A stretch of 64,000 nt of DNA, from contig JAFDXK010000002.1 of the NCBI GenBank assembly GCA_018267965.1, positions 372,001-436,000 of the forward strand. Reading direction: 5' to 3'. The DNA comes from Bacteroidota bacterium (lineage in GTDB: Bacteria; Bacteroidota; Bacteroidia; Chitinophagales; Chitinophagaceae). The notes below the pieces were generated by a model that was not told the DNA's origin, did not search any database, and saw nothing but the letters and a program-made list of their open reading frames with translations. A program made the position numbers and the translations under genes. Every line of letters begins with the position of its first letter. Positions within the stretch are counted from its first letter, which is position 1. Below are positions 26,948 to 34,543 of this stretch, in pieces.

Positions 26948-28447
26948 TTACCTATCGGTGCTGGTTTCGGCAGGGATACTGGCTTTGCTTTCATTCCATA
27001 GGCGGTCAAAAGCAGTAACGATATATGTGCACTTTCTGTATTTATTGGCGTCTGCGTCAAGTACTTCATTGTTCATGACAACACGAATGATTTTATCCGA
27101 CCTGTCGAGGTTAACAGGCTCATTATTGATAAACCTGTATACGGCATACCTCACAACTGTCTTTTGCTGGCCCTGAGGCATTTGCCATTGTAATAATGTG
27201 CCTTGAGATGAAGGAATAGCCTTCACAATTGGCGGGGCCGGAGCAAGACTATCCAACCATGTCATACGAGGTGGGAAGGCATAATATATATTTTGTTTGG
27301 CAACACTATCTTTTATGCCATATACCTTATCAAATATAGAAGCGCTATAGAATACCTGGCTGGGGTTTTTGGCAGTACGGCGTATGTCCCTGATTTGCCA
27401 GAGTAATTCATTACTGCTAGCCCAGGGTCCGTGACCGGCACCTACCATACGATACACGCCTAATCCATAATATATATGCCTGCTGTAGCTATGGTTTTCC
27501 CACCATGGAAGCAGCACATCAAATGCAGCTGCACGGTGGTAGTGCTCCCAATATAGTTGCGGCATGATATAATCTACCCATCCCTTTTTCAGCCATAGCA
27601 CTACATCAGCATACAGGTCATCGTAGCAGGTTTGCCCTCCATGCGTATGAGAGCCATCAGGGTCTTTAGTATCATTGCGCCAAACACCAAAGGGGCTGAC
27701 CCCGAATTTCACATAGTTCTTTTCTCTTTTTATGGCAGCATTCAACTGTGATATGAAGCGATTGGTATTATCGCGGCGCCAATCGTCTTTACTGGCAAAG
27801 CCATGCCCGTATTGGCTAAAAGCAGCATAATCACCAAATTCCAGCCTGCCACTACGGTAGGGGTAGAAATAATCATCGAGGTGAACGCCATCTATATCAT
27901 AGCGCTTTACCACATCCATTATGATGTCAATTACATAATCCCTTGCTTCGGGTATGCCGGGGTTGATATATGCCTTACCGGCATAGTTGATGATCCAGTT
28001 GGGGTGTTTGTACGTTACATGGTTTTTAGGATTGGGGTTTTTAGCGCTTTCGGTCAATGCCCTGTATGGATTGAACCATGCATGAAACTCCATATTGCGT
28101 TTATGGGTTTCTTCTATCATAAACTTGAGCGGGTCGTAATACGGGAATGGTGGTTGCCCCTGTCTGCCGGTAAGATAGTGGCTCCACGGTTCGTCGCCGG
28201 GATACATAAGGTCTGATGCCGGGCGCACCTGCACTATCACTGCATTGCAGCCAATGTGCTGTAGTTCATTAAGCCTGCGGATAAATTCCTGTTGCTGCTG
28301 CTCTGATGGCAAGCCTTGTTTGCTGGGCCAGTCGATATTGGCAACAGTTGCTATCCACGCCGCACGAAACTCTCTTTTAGGAGTTTGGGCATGAAGGCAA
28401 AAGGCAATAAGCAGTATATATGCGGTAAGGGAGAGAGACCTCATCAT
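26948..28447 (-). CDS. GHL10-type glycoside hydrolase (DUF187)
   Basis: A 499-residue secreted protein with a signal peptide (SLTAYILLIAFCLHAQ). The catalytic-type TIM barrel matches glycosyl hydrolase-like 10: EFRAAWIATVANIDWPS near the start, VIVQVRPASD, FHAWFNPYRA, DGVHLDDYFYPY and IMPQLYWEHYH. The acidic residues in the last two motifs are likely catalytic. A fibronectin-like segment (residues 400-490) ends the protein. Substrates of this family are poorly defined; surface glycans or peptidoglycan have been proposed. Divergent from the small lipoprotein at 28.9 kb across a 418-base gap. Confidence 0.9.
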   Translation of the reverse strand: MMRSLSLTAYILLIAFCLHAQTPKREFRAAWIATVANIDWPSKQGLPSEQQQQEFIRRLNELQHIGCNAVIVQVRPASDLMYPGDEPWSHYLTGRQGQPPFPYYDPLKFMIEETHKRNMEFHAWFNPYRALTESAKNPNPKNHVTYKHPNWIINYAGKAYINPGIPEARDYVIDIIMDVVKRYDIDGVHLDDYFYPYRSGRLEFGDYAAFSQYGHGFASKDDWRRDNTNRFISQLNAAIKREKNYVKFGVSPFGVWRNDTKDPDGSHTHGGQTCYDDLYADVVLWLKKGWVDYIMPQLYWEHYHRAAAFDVLLPWWENHSYSRHIYYGLGVYRMVGAGHGPWASSNELLWQIRDIRRTAKNPSQVFYSASIFDKVYGIKDSVAKQNIYYAFPPRMTWLDSLAPAPPIVKAIPSSQGTLLQWQMPQGQQKTVVRYAVYRFINNEPVNLDRSDKIIRVVMNNEVLDADANKYRKCTYIVTAFDRLWNESKASIPAETSTDR

Positions 28448-28507
28448 ATAATGATGTAAAGATAAACGAAGAAGGGTATCCCCGTATTATAACGGGGCAA
28501 GAATGTT

Positions 28508-28613
28508 GCGAAATGTTGTGTTTTGTTGCATTTTTTGTTTGAAATTCTCTACTGTTTTATAAGTGATTGGTTTTCAATATGAGGTAAAAGCGAAATGTTG
28601 TTTTTTGTTGCGT
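28508..28613 (+). repeat. Two copies of a T/G-rich 24-mer
   Basis: The sequence GCGAAATGTTGTGTTTTGTT plus GCAT at 28508-28531 recurs with two substitutions at 28590-28613. The start-to-start distance is 82 bases. Between and around them run further TTGTTG units. A role as binding sites or as recombination remnants is possible. Confidence 0.6.
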
Positions 28614-28784
28614 TTTGTTGTCATTTTCATACTCATTTGGACCAGATTGCAACGTCCATATTTCGGAATTAAATGTTCCCTCGAAATGACGTAAGGGGAA
28701 ATTTATTATAACAAATATACGTTAAATAAGCGTCATTGTAAAATATAAAAGCACTAAGTGTTTAAAGACCCCCACACTAAAAAA

Positions 28785-28803
28785 TTGTTTCAATATTGAA
28801 CAA
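28785..28803. promoter_or_regulatory. Interrupted palindrome upstream of small lipoprotein gene
   Basis: TTGTTTCAATATTGAACAA is a near-perfect inverted repeat of 19 bases, 62 bases upstream of the lipoprotein ATG at 28866. The size and symmetry fit a dimeric regulator operator. No regulator can be named. Confidence 0.4.
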
Positions 28804-28865
28804 TATCACATCCCGTTTGTATTACTCATCGGCTTTTATTATCATTGCCGTATAACTTAAAACTT

Positions 28866-29042
28866 ATGAAAAACCTAATTCTCTTAGGCTTGTTAGCCTT
28901 ATCGTTAGTATCGCTTGGCTCATGTGCAAAATTGACTAAATGTGATTGCCCTGCAGGTCAGTCGCTTAGTGTTAATGGCAATGACGAGTATGAAATTCGT
29001 GCAAACTGTGAAGCAAAATCGGGAGGTAGTTGCACATACTAA
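28866..29042 (+). CDS. 58-residue Cys-rich lipoprotein
   Basis: Starts at ATG 28866, giving MKNLILLGLLALSLVSLGSC, a short lipoprotein signal with lipobox L-G-S-C. The open frame extends seven codons upstream but lacks signal character. The mature peptide of about 39 residues contains four more Cys (KCDCPAG, ANCEAKS, GSCTY), suggesting two disulfides or a metal site. No family is recognised. A strong terminator 37 bases downstream makes it a one-gene unit. Confidence 0.75.
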   Translation: MKNLILLGLLALSLVSLGSCAKLTKCDCPAGQSLSVNGNDEYEIRANCEAKSGGSCTY

Positions 29043-29079
29043 ATTGCATTTATTTAAACAGCAATATTTAGTTGCACAA

Positions 29080-29116
29080 ACAGCTGTATCGGAGCATTCG
29101 ATACAGCTGTTTTATT
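29080..29116 (+). terminator. Terminator of the Cys-rich lipoprotein gene
   Basis: A perfect 12-base-pair hairpin (ACAGCTGTATCG / CGATACAGCTGT, seven-base loop) followed by TTTTATTTAT. Confidence 0.92.
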
Positions 29117-29167
29117 TATATCTATGATATAAGGCCTATAGCCAAAGTCAGTAAAGAATAAGCACTG

Positions 29168-29836
29168 CTATTTTATTAATTGTCTTCTTATTAATGTGAT
29201 ATGGGAAAGCAAAACCAATGGCACAACAAAGCATGGCAACCATATAAATGGAAAATATAATACTCCCATATTGGGTTGCTCAAAAGCTAATTGCTGTATA
29301 GGTGATGGCAATGACATAGCAGCAATAGCTACAATGTTTATCAACAAAAACATGCAGATGATATTCCAAGTGAGAAAGACTGATTTTTTGAGTTTTCCTT
29401 TTTTATATAACCACCAGATGAATAGTGCAGAGATACCAGAGAGAATATCAAAATTCCTACCCTCAAAAGTCATGAGCTGAGGTACTTGTTTATAAATGAA
29501 TAAACCTAGCAAAACCATTTCAACAGGTATGCGCACAATATGCAGCTTAATAAGACTGCCCGCATCAAGGTTGTTTATAAACTGTCTGCCTTTTGCAGTG
29601 CTGAATAGTAGTATAATAGATAGTAGTGGTGGAGCAATAAGCAATAAAAAACGCGGTGGTAGAGTGTTGGTGATAGTGTAAAATCCGGTGAAACAAATAA
29701 TAGCTTGTAACAATAGCCAACTCAGACAAATAAGTAATATTGTTTTTGACTTATGGCTGGCGATATACAAACTATAAAGGCTATATAATACACAACCAAT
29801 AAACAGTATACTGAGATACAAAGGAACATGATTCAT
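29168..29836 (-). CDS. Polytopic membrane protein of unknown function
   Basis: A 222-residue protein when started at the ATG at 29836 (MNHVPLYLSILFIGCVLY). A longer open frame to 29896 exists but its extra 20 residues are not hydrophobic and lack a typical start. About seven membrane helices cover nearly the whole length (for example TILLICLSWLLLQAIICFTG, then FLLLIAPPLLSIILLF). No conserved motif is recognised. It lies 73 bases downstream of the Crp-family gene on the same strand, so the regulator may be co-transcribed with it. Confidence 0.75.
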   Translation of the reverse strand: MNHVPLYLSILFIGCVLYSLYSLYIASHKSKTILLICLSWLLLQAIICFTGFYTITNTLPPRFLLLIAPPLLSIILLFSTAKGRQFINNLDAGSLIKLHIVRIPVEMVLLGLFIYKQVPQLMTFEGRNFDILSGISALFIWWLYKKGKLKKSVFLTWNIICMFLLINIVAIAAMSLPSPIQQLAFEQPNMGVLYFPFIWLPCFVVPLVLLSHITLIRRQLIK

Positions 29837-29909
29837 ACAACTGATTTTACTGCAAAACAACAGTAGTATATCATCTTTACTCTTGCCAAATGACAAGAAA
29901 TAGGAGTAA

Positions 29910-30485
29910 CTATTTTTTTGATACTTCTTTCCTGATACGACTTAGTGATGTGTCAGTAATACCAAGATAGGAAGCAATCATTTTAAGTGGTGCTTGCTGA
30001 AAGATATCAGGATTGGTATGTAATAGAGTAAGGTAACGTTGCTCAGCAGTTTCTGTTATTGTACCTAACATTCTTGCTTTGAGTGCGGAAAACCCTCTTA
30101 CTAAAACTGCACGACCAAACTCGCGAAACTCAGGTAAGCCATGAAACAAATTATTCAGCGTATCGTACGATATTACTAAGCCTGCGCAAGGGGTAAGCGC
30201 TTGTATGTTTTCTTTAGATGGGGTACGATTAAAAAAAGAAGAAACTTCAAAGACAACATTGTTGGTTGTGTAAAATGCAGTGGTAATGTCATTGCCTTCT
30301 GTATCAGTAGCATACGCCCGCATAAAACCATCGAGCAAAAACATGTACTCATTGCTCTTGTGTCCTTCCTGCAAAAAATAATTACCTTTTTCTATCTTCC
30401 TTTCTTCAAAATAAGCAGCTATCTCCTTTGCCTTATCCAAAGGAATGGGAACAGTATTTTGTATGAATTGAATAAGGGATTGCAT
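29910..30485 (-). CDS. Crp/Fnr-family transcriptional regulator
   Basis: A 191-residue protein from the ATG at 30485. A start further upstream would overlap the GH3 gene. Residues 1-120 form the cyclic-nucleotide-binding-type beta-roll (KGNYFLQEGHKSNEYMFLLDG); the cAMP-specific Arg/Glu motif is not conserved, so the ligand is unclear. The C-terminus has a winged-helix segment (PLKMIASYLGITDTSLSRIR) with the recognition helix near the end. Such short Bacteroidota Crp-like proteins often control neighbouring membrane or redox genes. Confidence 0.88.
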   Translation of the reverse strand: MQSLIQFIQNTVPIPLDKAKEIAAYFEERKIEKGNYFLQEGHKSNEYMFLLDGFMRAYATDTEGNDITTAFYTTNNVVFEVSSFFNRTPSKENIQALTPCAGLVISYDTLNNLFHGLPEFREFGRAVLVRGFSALKARMLGTITETAEQRYLTLLHTNPDIFQQAPLKMIASYLGITDTSLSRIRKEVSKK

Positions 30486-30496
30486 ACAGTAATATA

Positions 30497-31990
30497 CTAC
30501 AACCATGGTTGCATTGCATCGGCAATGTTGCGGTCGTTGCTGAGGCGAGGCACTTTATTTTGTCCGCCCAGCTTGCCGAGTGATTTCATGTATTCGATAA
30601 ATGCATGACGCTTCAGCGCACGTATTTTCAGCGGTTGCAAAATACCACCTGTTATCAGGTCGTTATAATAAATGTTTTTCTGTCTTAAGTAGTTGTCAAC
30701 CGACTTAGAGAAACCCTCAAGATTAGCAGGCGCTTCTTCAAATTCTACCAGCCATTCATGATATGGTAATTCGCCGGTGGTTTGTATCATCGGCGCAACG
30801 GTGAATTCGATGATGCGTGTATTATTTTCTTTAGCAGCTTCCAAAATGGCATGTTCCACTTCTTCACCAATCACGTGTTCTCCAAAGGCAGATATGTAAT
30901 GTTTGATGCGTCCCGTTACTACTATACGATATGGGTCAGTGCTCACAAAACGAACCGTATCGCCAATATTATAACCCCAAAGCCCTGCATTGCTGTTTAC
31001 AATCAAAGCATAGTTCTCGCCCACTTTCACATCTGCCAATGATAGACGTGTTGGGTTTTCATTAAAGATTTCTCCCGCAGGTATAAACTCAAAGAAGATA
31101 CCCGAATTAGTATTGAGCAATAAACCTTCCTTATCCAAAGTATCCTGAAAGGCAAAGAACCCTTCAGATGCAGGGAAGGTTTCAACAGTATCTATTGGCC
31201 CACCCAGGCTTTCAAGCAATTTGGCTTTGTAAGGTTCAAAATTTACACCACCGTGCACCAATACCTGCAGGTTAGGAAACAGTTCTTTTATTTTTTTGCC
31301 CTCGCTGCGTTGGCTCAGCCAGTCAAAATACATCTGCATCCATGGTGGTATGCCGCTAATGAGCGTCATATCTTTATTAATGGTCTCATCCACTATTTTA
31401 CCCAGCTTTTCTTCCCAGTCTTCTATGCAGTTGGTTTCGTAGGATGGTAATTGATTGCCGCGCAGGTAGCCGGGTATAAAATGGTTTACAATGCCGCTGA
31501 GCCTGCCGGTTGGAATACCGCTGATGCGTTCTAATACCGGCGAGCCTGAGAGAAATATCATTTTCCCATCGGCAAAAGAGGTATTGCCGCTTTCTGCCAT
31601 ATAACATAATAAAGCGTTGCGGGCGGTATCTATATGATTAGAAATGGAGTCTTTACTTATAGGTATATATTTTACGCCACTGGTGGTGCCTGAGGTTTTG
31701 GCAAAATACATGGGCTTGCCTTTCCATAATATATTTTGCTGCCCTTCTTTTATCTTATCTATGTAAGGACGAAAAGCCTCATAATCACGGATAGGGATGG
31801 CATTTTTGTACTCTTCGTAGGTTTTTACTTCGTTCAGTTTATGGTCTTTGCCATATAAGGTACGACTACCTGCTTTTAATAGTTGCTGAAGAATGGCTTG
31901 CTGGTCATTTACAGCCGTGGACATACCCTTTCGGATACGGCTATGTACAATAGAGGCATACGGCTTTGCCAGGAAAGATTTAATCTTCAT
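30497..31990 (-). CDS. GH3 auxin-responsive promoter family protein (acyl-adenylate type)
   Basis: A 497-residue member of the GH3 superfamily of the ANL adenylating fold. It carries the ATP-binding loop YFAKTSGTTSGVKYIPIS, the central VHGGVNFEPYKAKL, ASEGFFAFQD and the hinge/tail segment YRIVVTGRIKHYISAFGEHV. In plants GH3 enzymes adenylate and conjugate jasmonate or auxin to amino acids; in Bacteroidota the substrate is unknown. It ends 11 bases before the Crp-family start. The ATG at 31990 gives MKIKSFLAKPYASIVHSRIRK. Confidence 0.92.
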   Translation of the reverse strand: MKIKSFLAKPYASIVHSRIRKGMSTAVNDQQAILQQLLKAGSRTLYGKDHKLNEVKTYEEYKNAIPIRDYEAFRPYIDKIKEGQQNILWKGKPMYFAKTSGTTSGVKYIPISKDSISNHIDTARNALLCYMAESGNTSFADGKMIFLSGSPVLERISGIPTGRLSGIVNHFIPGYLRGNQLPSYETNCIEDWEEKLGKIVDETINKDMTLISGIPPWMQMYFDWLSQRSEGKKIKELFPNLQVLVHGGVNFEPYKAKLLESLGGPIDTVETFPASEGFFAFQDTLDKEGLLLNTNSGIFFEFIPAGEIFNENPTRLSLADVKVGENYALIVNSNAGLWGYNIGDTVRFVSTDPYRIVVTGRIKHYISAFGEHVIGEEVEHAILEAAKENNTRIIEFTVAPMIQTTGELPYHEWLVEFEEAPANLEGFSKSVDNYLRQKNIYYNDLITGGILQPLKIRALKRHAFIEYMKSLGKLGGQNKVPRLSNDRNIADAMQPWL

Positions 31991-32110
31991 TACGCAAACT
32001 TGGGGAACAAATGTACAATTCTGCCTATGAGATTAATGATTTAAAGTGAGGTAATATGTGGGGCATTTTTGATAGAAAATAGACCCGACAGTACAAATTA
32101 CAAAAAAATA

Positions 32111-32143
32111 TTTGCTAAAAACGGAAAAAGTGTCTTAACTTTG
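32111..32143 (+). promoter_or_regulatory. Bacteroidota-type promoter of rplU-rpmA
   Basis: TTTG (32111-32114) and TAACTTTG (32136-32143) are separated by 21 bases, matching the -33/-7 consensus. The rplU start lies 23 bases downstream. Confidence 0.8.
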
Positions 32144-32166
32144 CGCGAAATATTTTAGGAAAAGTC

Positions 32167-32466
32167 ATGTTTGCGATTGTAAATATAGCCGGCCAACAAT
32201 TTAAAGTAAAAAAAGACGACGAGCTTTTTGTTCACCGTCTTGAAGGTAATAGCGGCGATAAAGTAGAGTTCTCAGAAGTGTTGATGACATCTGACAACAA
32301 TGGTAATGTAAAGTTCTCAGGTTCTGCAAAAGTAAAGGCAGAAATCATGGATCATTTGAAAGGCGATAAAGTTATCGTTTTCAAAAAGAAGCGCCGTAAA
32401 GGTTACCAAAAGAGTAACGGTCATCGTCAATATCTGACCAAAATAAAAATAAGTGATATTGCTTAA
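32167..32466 (+). CDS. rplU: 50S ribosomal protein L21
   Basis: A 99-residue large-subunit protein. It begins MFAIVNIAGQQFKVKKDDEL, the hallmark L21 start, and ends with the basic KKKRRKGYQKSNGHRQYLT that binds 23S rRNA. The canonical partner gene rpmA follows 39 bases later, the near-universal rplU-rpmA pairing. Confidence 0.98.
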   Translation: MFAIVNIAGQQFKVKKDDELFVHRLEGNSGDKVEFSEVLMTSDNNGNVKFSGSAKVKAEIMDHLKGDKVIVFKKKRRKGYQKSNGHRQYLTKIKISDIA

Positions 32467-32505
32467 TTAATTTTTTTGTATATTCGTAAATCGTTTAGAT
32501 AAGAA

Positions 32506-32775
32506 ATGGCACATAAAAAAGGTGAAGGTAGTGTAAAGAATAACCGGGACTCGCAGAGTAAAAGGCTTGGTGTAAAGATATTTGGTGGTCAGCCTGCTAT
32601 CTCCGGTAACATCATAGTACGTCAGCGTGGTACAGTTTATCATCCTGGTAAAAATGTAGGTCTGGGTAAAGACTTTACAATATTTGCCACTACAGATGGT
32701 ATAGTAGAGTTCCGTAAGACACGTACGAAGACATTAGTATCAGTAAAAGAATTTTCAGCAACTGCCGAGGCCTAA
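32506..32775 (+). CDS. rpmA: 50S ribosomal protein L27
   Basis: An 89-residue protein with the L27 signature: [20 protein letters not shown], then [17 protein letters not shown] and [17 protein letters not shown]27 reaches the peptidyl-transferase centre with its N-terminal tail. There is no N-terminal propeptide of the Firmicutes kind. Its stop codon lies inside the loop of a hairpin. Confidence 0.98.
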   Translation: MAHKKGEGSVKNNRDSQSKRLGVKIFGGQPAISGNIIVRQRGTVYHPGKNVGLGKDFTIFATTDGIVEFRKTRTKTLVSVKEFSATAEA

Positions 32776-32790
32776 CCCCCTCGGCGTTTT
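32764..32790 (+). terminator. Hairpin overlapping the end of rpmA
   Basis: GCCGAGG / CCTCGGC with an eight-base loop and TTTT behind it. The rpmA stop (TAA, 32773-32775) lies in the loop. It may partly terminate transcription before the Lys/Ala-rich gene. Confidence 0.6.
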
Positions 32791-32832
32791 GCCATAATAA
32801 AGGTTTTTGTTTAACCCTTAAATTTCACAACA

Positions 32833-33042
32833 ATGGCAACAGCAAAAAAAGCTGCTAAAAAAGCAGCGCCAAAAAAAGCAGCTAAAAAAGCTGCACCAAA
32901 AAAAGCAGCAAAAAAAGCAGCTCCTAAAAAAGCGGCTAAAAAAGCTGTAAAAAAAGCGGCTCCTAAGAAGGCTGCAAAAAAAGCTGCACCTAAAAAGAAT
33001 GCAGCGCCTAAAAGGAAAGTAGCCGCTAAGAAAAAGAAATAA
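32833..33042 (+). CDS. Histone H1-like Lys/Ala/Pro-rich protein
   Basis: A 69-residue protein made almost wholly of A-A-K-K and A-A-P-K-K-A repeats after MATAKKAAKKAAPKKAAKKA. The composition is typical of bacterial histone-H1-like (Hc1-type) nucleoid proteins, which bind DNA non-specifically through the Lys side chains. The DNA is correspondingly repetitive (aaaaaagc blocks), so expansion or contraction between strains is likely. It follows rpmA by 57 bases and ends at a strong terminator. The minus-strand ORF here is an artefact of the same repeats. Confidence 0.85.
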   Translation: MATAKKAAKKAAPKKAAKKAAPKKAAKKAAPKKAAKKAVKKAAPKKAAKKAAPKKNAAPKRKVAAKKKK

Positions 33043-33060
33043 TCACTTAGCGAATCCGAA

Positions 33061-33089
33061 AAAAGAGACTGTTTACAGTCTCTTTTTTT
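33061..33089 (+). terminator. Terminator after the H1-like gene
   Basis: An 11-base-pair hairpin, AAAAGAGACTG / CAGTCTCTTTT with a TTTA loop, leading into a run of T. Confidence 0.92.
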
Positions 33090-33105
33090 CATTTAAGGGG
33101 GTTTT

Positions 33106-33211
33106 GAACCGGGATTAACAGGATTTTGGATTCCCGCGTTTATGGATAATACCCTAATTCTAATCTTAACTACAGATTGTATCCCGGGTAATCATTTAAT
33201 CCGGAAAATCA
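33106..33211. repeat. Remnants of GGATTAACAGGATT-type intergenic repeat
   Basis: AACCGGGATTAACAGGATTT near 33107-33126 and the inverted ATCATTTAATCCGGAAAATC near 33190-33210 resemble the tandem GGATTAACAGGATTTT family seen between genes of many Bacteroidota. Here only degenerate pieces remain. Confidence 0.4.
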
Positions 33212-33223
33212 CAGTTCAATTAG

Positions 33224-33231
33224 TACTTTTG
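33224..33231 (+). promoter_or_regulatory. -7 element before the small membrane protein gene
   Basis: TACTTTTG fits TAnnTTTG and lies 18 bases before the ATG at 33250. A -33 TTG at standard spacing is not evident. Confidence 0.5.
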
Positions 33232-33249
33232 CCCCTCTAAAAACAATAT

Positions 33250-33480
33250 ATGGTAAGTGAAGAAAGAAATAAGGCCGAAAGAAGAATGACAGTGTTGAAG
33301 GCTGCGAGGCACATAGTGATGGGTATCATTTTCTGGGTTTTTGCCTGGGTGATGTTCAATTCTAAAAAATTTGGCGCTATTGAATTATCAACAGGTGTTG
33401 CCTATGCTTTGGGTTGTGTTTTAGTATTGTATGGCGGATTCAGGATTTGGAGAGGCTGGGCTGATATGAAATCGAGCTAA
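33250..33480 (+). CDS. 76-residue two-helix membrane protein
   Basis: An ATG-started protein with a basic N-terminus (EERNKAERRMTVLKAARH) and two hydrophobic helices (IVMGIIFWVFAWVMF and VAYALGCVLVLYGGFRIW). The final residues are WRGWADMKSS. I recognise no named family. It precedes the PstS-like gene by 98 bases on the same strand. In many Bacteroidota a small membrane protein of this kind precedes a periplasmic binding protein gene, which supports a real gene here. Confidence 0.8.
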   Translation: MVSEERNKAERRMTVLKAARHIVMGIIFWVFAWVMFNSKKFGAIELSTGVAYALGCVLVLYGGFRIWRGWADMKSS

Positions 33481-33578
33481 ACAGGTTTTACAATTAATTG
33501 ACAGTGCTGTTAAATTAATGTTACAACAAATACCATATTCATTCGTTTTTTTAAAATATTGAGTAAAATTGCGTCCCC

Positions 33579-34490
33579 ATGCAAATGGCAAAGAACATAT
33601 TGGCAGGATTAGTAATCATGATAGGTGTAGCATCGTGCGGCGAAGATGTAGAACAACCTGCAGACACGCCATCTAGCGGTACTATAGATATCAGTGTTGA
33701 TGACACCTACAAGCCGATAATAGACGAGCAGAAGAAAGTTTTTGATAGCAGCTTCCCAGAAGCGCATATTAATGTGCATTATAAGCCGGAGAGCGAGTGT
33801 ATCAAAGATTTTATGGAAGGGAAAGCGAGATTGATATTGGTGACAAGGGATCTGGCAGATGACGAAAAGAAAGTATTAGAGTATAAAAAAATAGTACCAG
33901 CATCATTACCTATTGCTAAAGATGCTGTAGCTGTAATCGTAAACAATGCCACAACAGACAGCGCATTTACCATGAGTCAGATACGTGGCATACTTACGGG
34001 TGTATACAAAGACAAATACACGGTAGTATTTGATAACCAGGGTTCAAGCACATTGCGTTATGTAATGGATTCTATCTTAAGGGGAGATAAACTGGGGGCT
34101 AATGTGTATGCAGCAAAAGGCAATGATTCTGTGATTGATTATGTATCAAAAAATCCGAAGGCTATTGGCTTTACAAGTGTGAGTTATGTGAGCGATTTGA
34201 ACGACCCGAATGGGTTGGCATTTATAAAAAATGTTAAAGTTGCATACATAGTGAACGAGAAGAATATGAAGCCGTATCAGCCCTACCAGTACGACATTGC
34301 ACCGGATGACTATCAGTTGACACGCAAGCTTTATTACATACACAAAGAAACTTACCCCGGTCTTGGCAGGGGTTTTGCTAATTTCTTAGCAGGAGAACGC
34401 GGACAACTGATATTTAAACAGGCAAGGCTTTTCCCGCTTCGAATGAATGTTATGTTCAGAGAAGCAGAAGTGAATCACAGTAAGAATTAA
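33579..34490 (+). CDS. PstS-like periplasmic substrate-binding lipoprotein
   Basis: A 303-residue protein with a lipoprotein signal (ILAGLVIMIGVASC). The rest matches the PBP-like-2 fold (PstS family): a TIDISVDDTYKPIIDEQKK start, QIRGILTG, FDNQGSSTLRYVMDSI and AIGFTSVSYV. Canonical PstS has TGAGA-type phosphate loops; the Gly/Ser loop here (NQGSSTLRY) suggests an anion or other ligand but not surely phosphate. No PstABC permease is adjacent. The secreted TPR gene follows after 53 bases. Either ATG 33579 or 33585 can start it. Confidence 0.85.
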   Translation: MQMAKNILAGLVIMIGVASCGEDVEQPADTPSSGTIDISVDDTYKPIIDEQKKVFDSSFPEAHINVHYKPESECIKDFMEGKARLILVTRDLADDEKKVLEYKKIVPASLPIAKDAVAVIVNNATTDSAFTMSQIRGILTGVYKDKYTVVFDNQGSSTLRYVMDSILRGDKLGANVYAAKGNDSVIDYVSKNPKAIGFTSVSYVSDLNDPNGLAFIKNVKVAYIVNEKNMKPYQPYQYDIAPDDYQLTRKLYYIHKETYPGLGRGFANFLAGERGQLIFKQARLFPLRMNVMFREAEVNHSKN

Positions 34491-34543
34491 CTAACTAAAA
34501 ATAAAGGCAGTATAAAACAACTGTACGCTAAAGGGTAACAAAA

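Larger units (their letters stand above)
28448..28865. other. 418-base intergenic region between divergent genes
   Basis: No ORF is convincing here. It holds a small hairpin (CCCCGT / ACGGGG, 28480-28497) in the leader of the GHL10 gene, two copies of a T/G-rich 24-mer (28508-28531 and 28590-28613), an AT-rich stretch, and an interrupted palindrome at 28785-28803. It should contain promoters for both divergent genes, but no full consensus pair is seen. Confidence 0.7.

Noticed and set aside
26649..27176. 175-residue plus-strand ORF spanning two minus-strand genes
   Set aside because: It overlaps the lipoprotein and the GHL10 gene in antisense and crosses their intergenic gap; no signal or motif.
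32811..33092. 93-residue minus-strand ORF rich in Ala/Phe/Leu
   Set aside because: It is the exact antisense of the Lys/Ala repeat gene; its composition is forced by the repeats.
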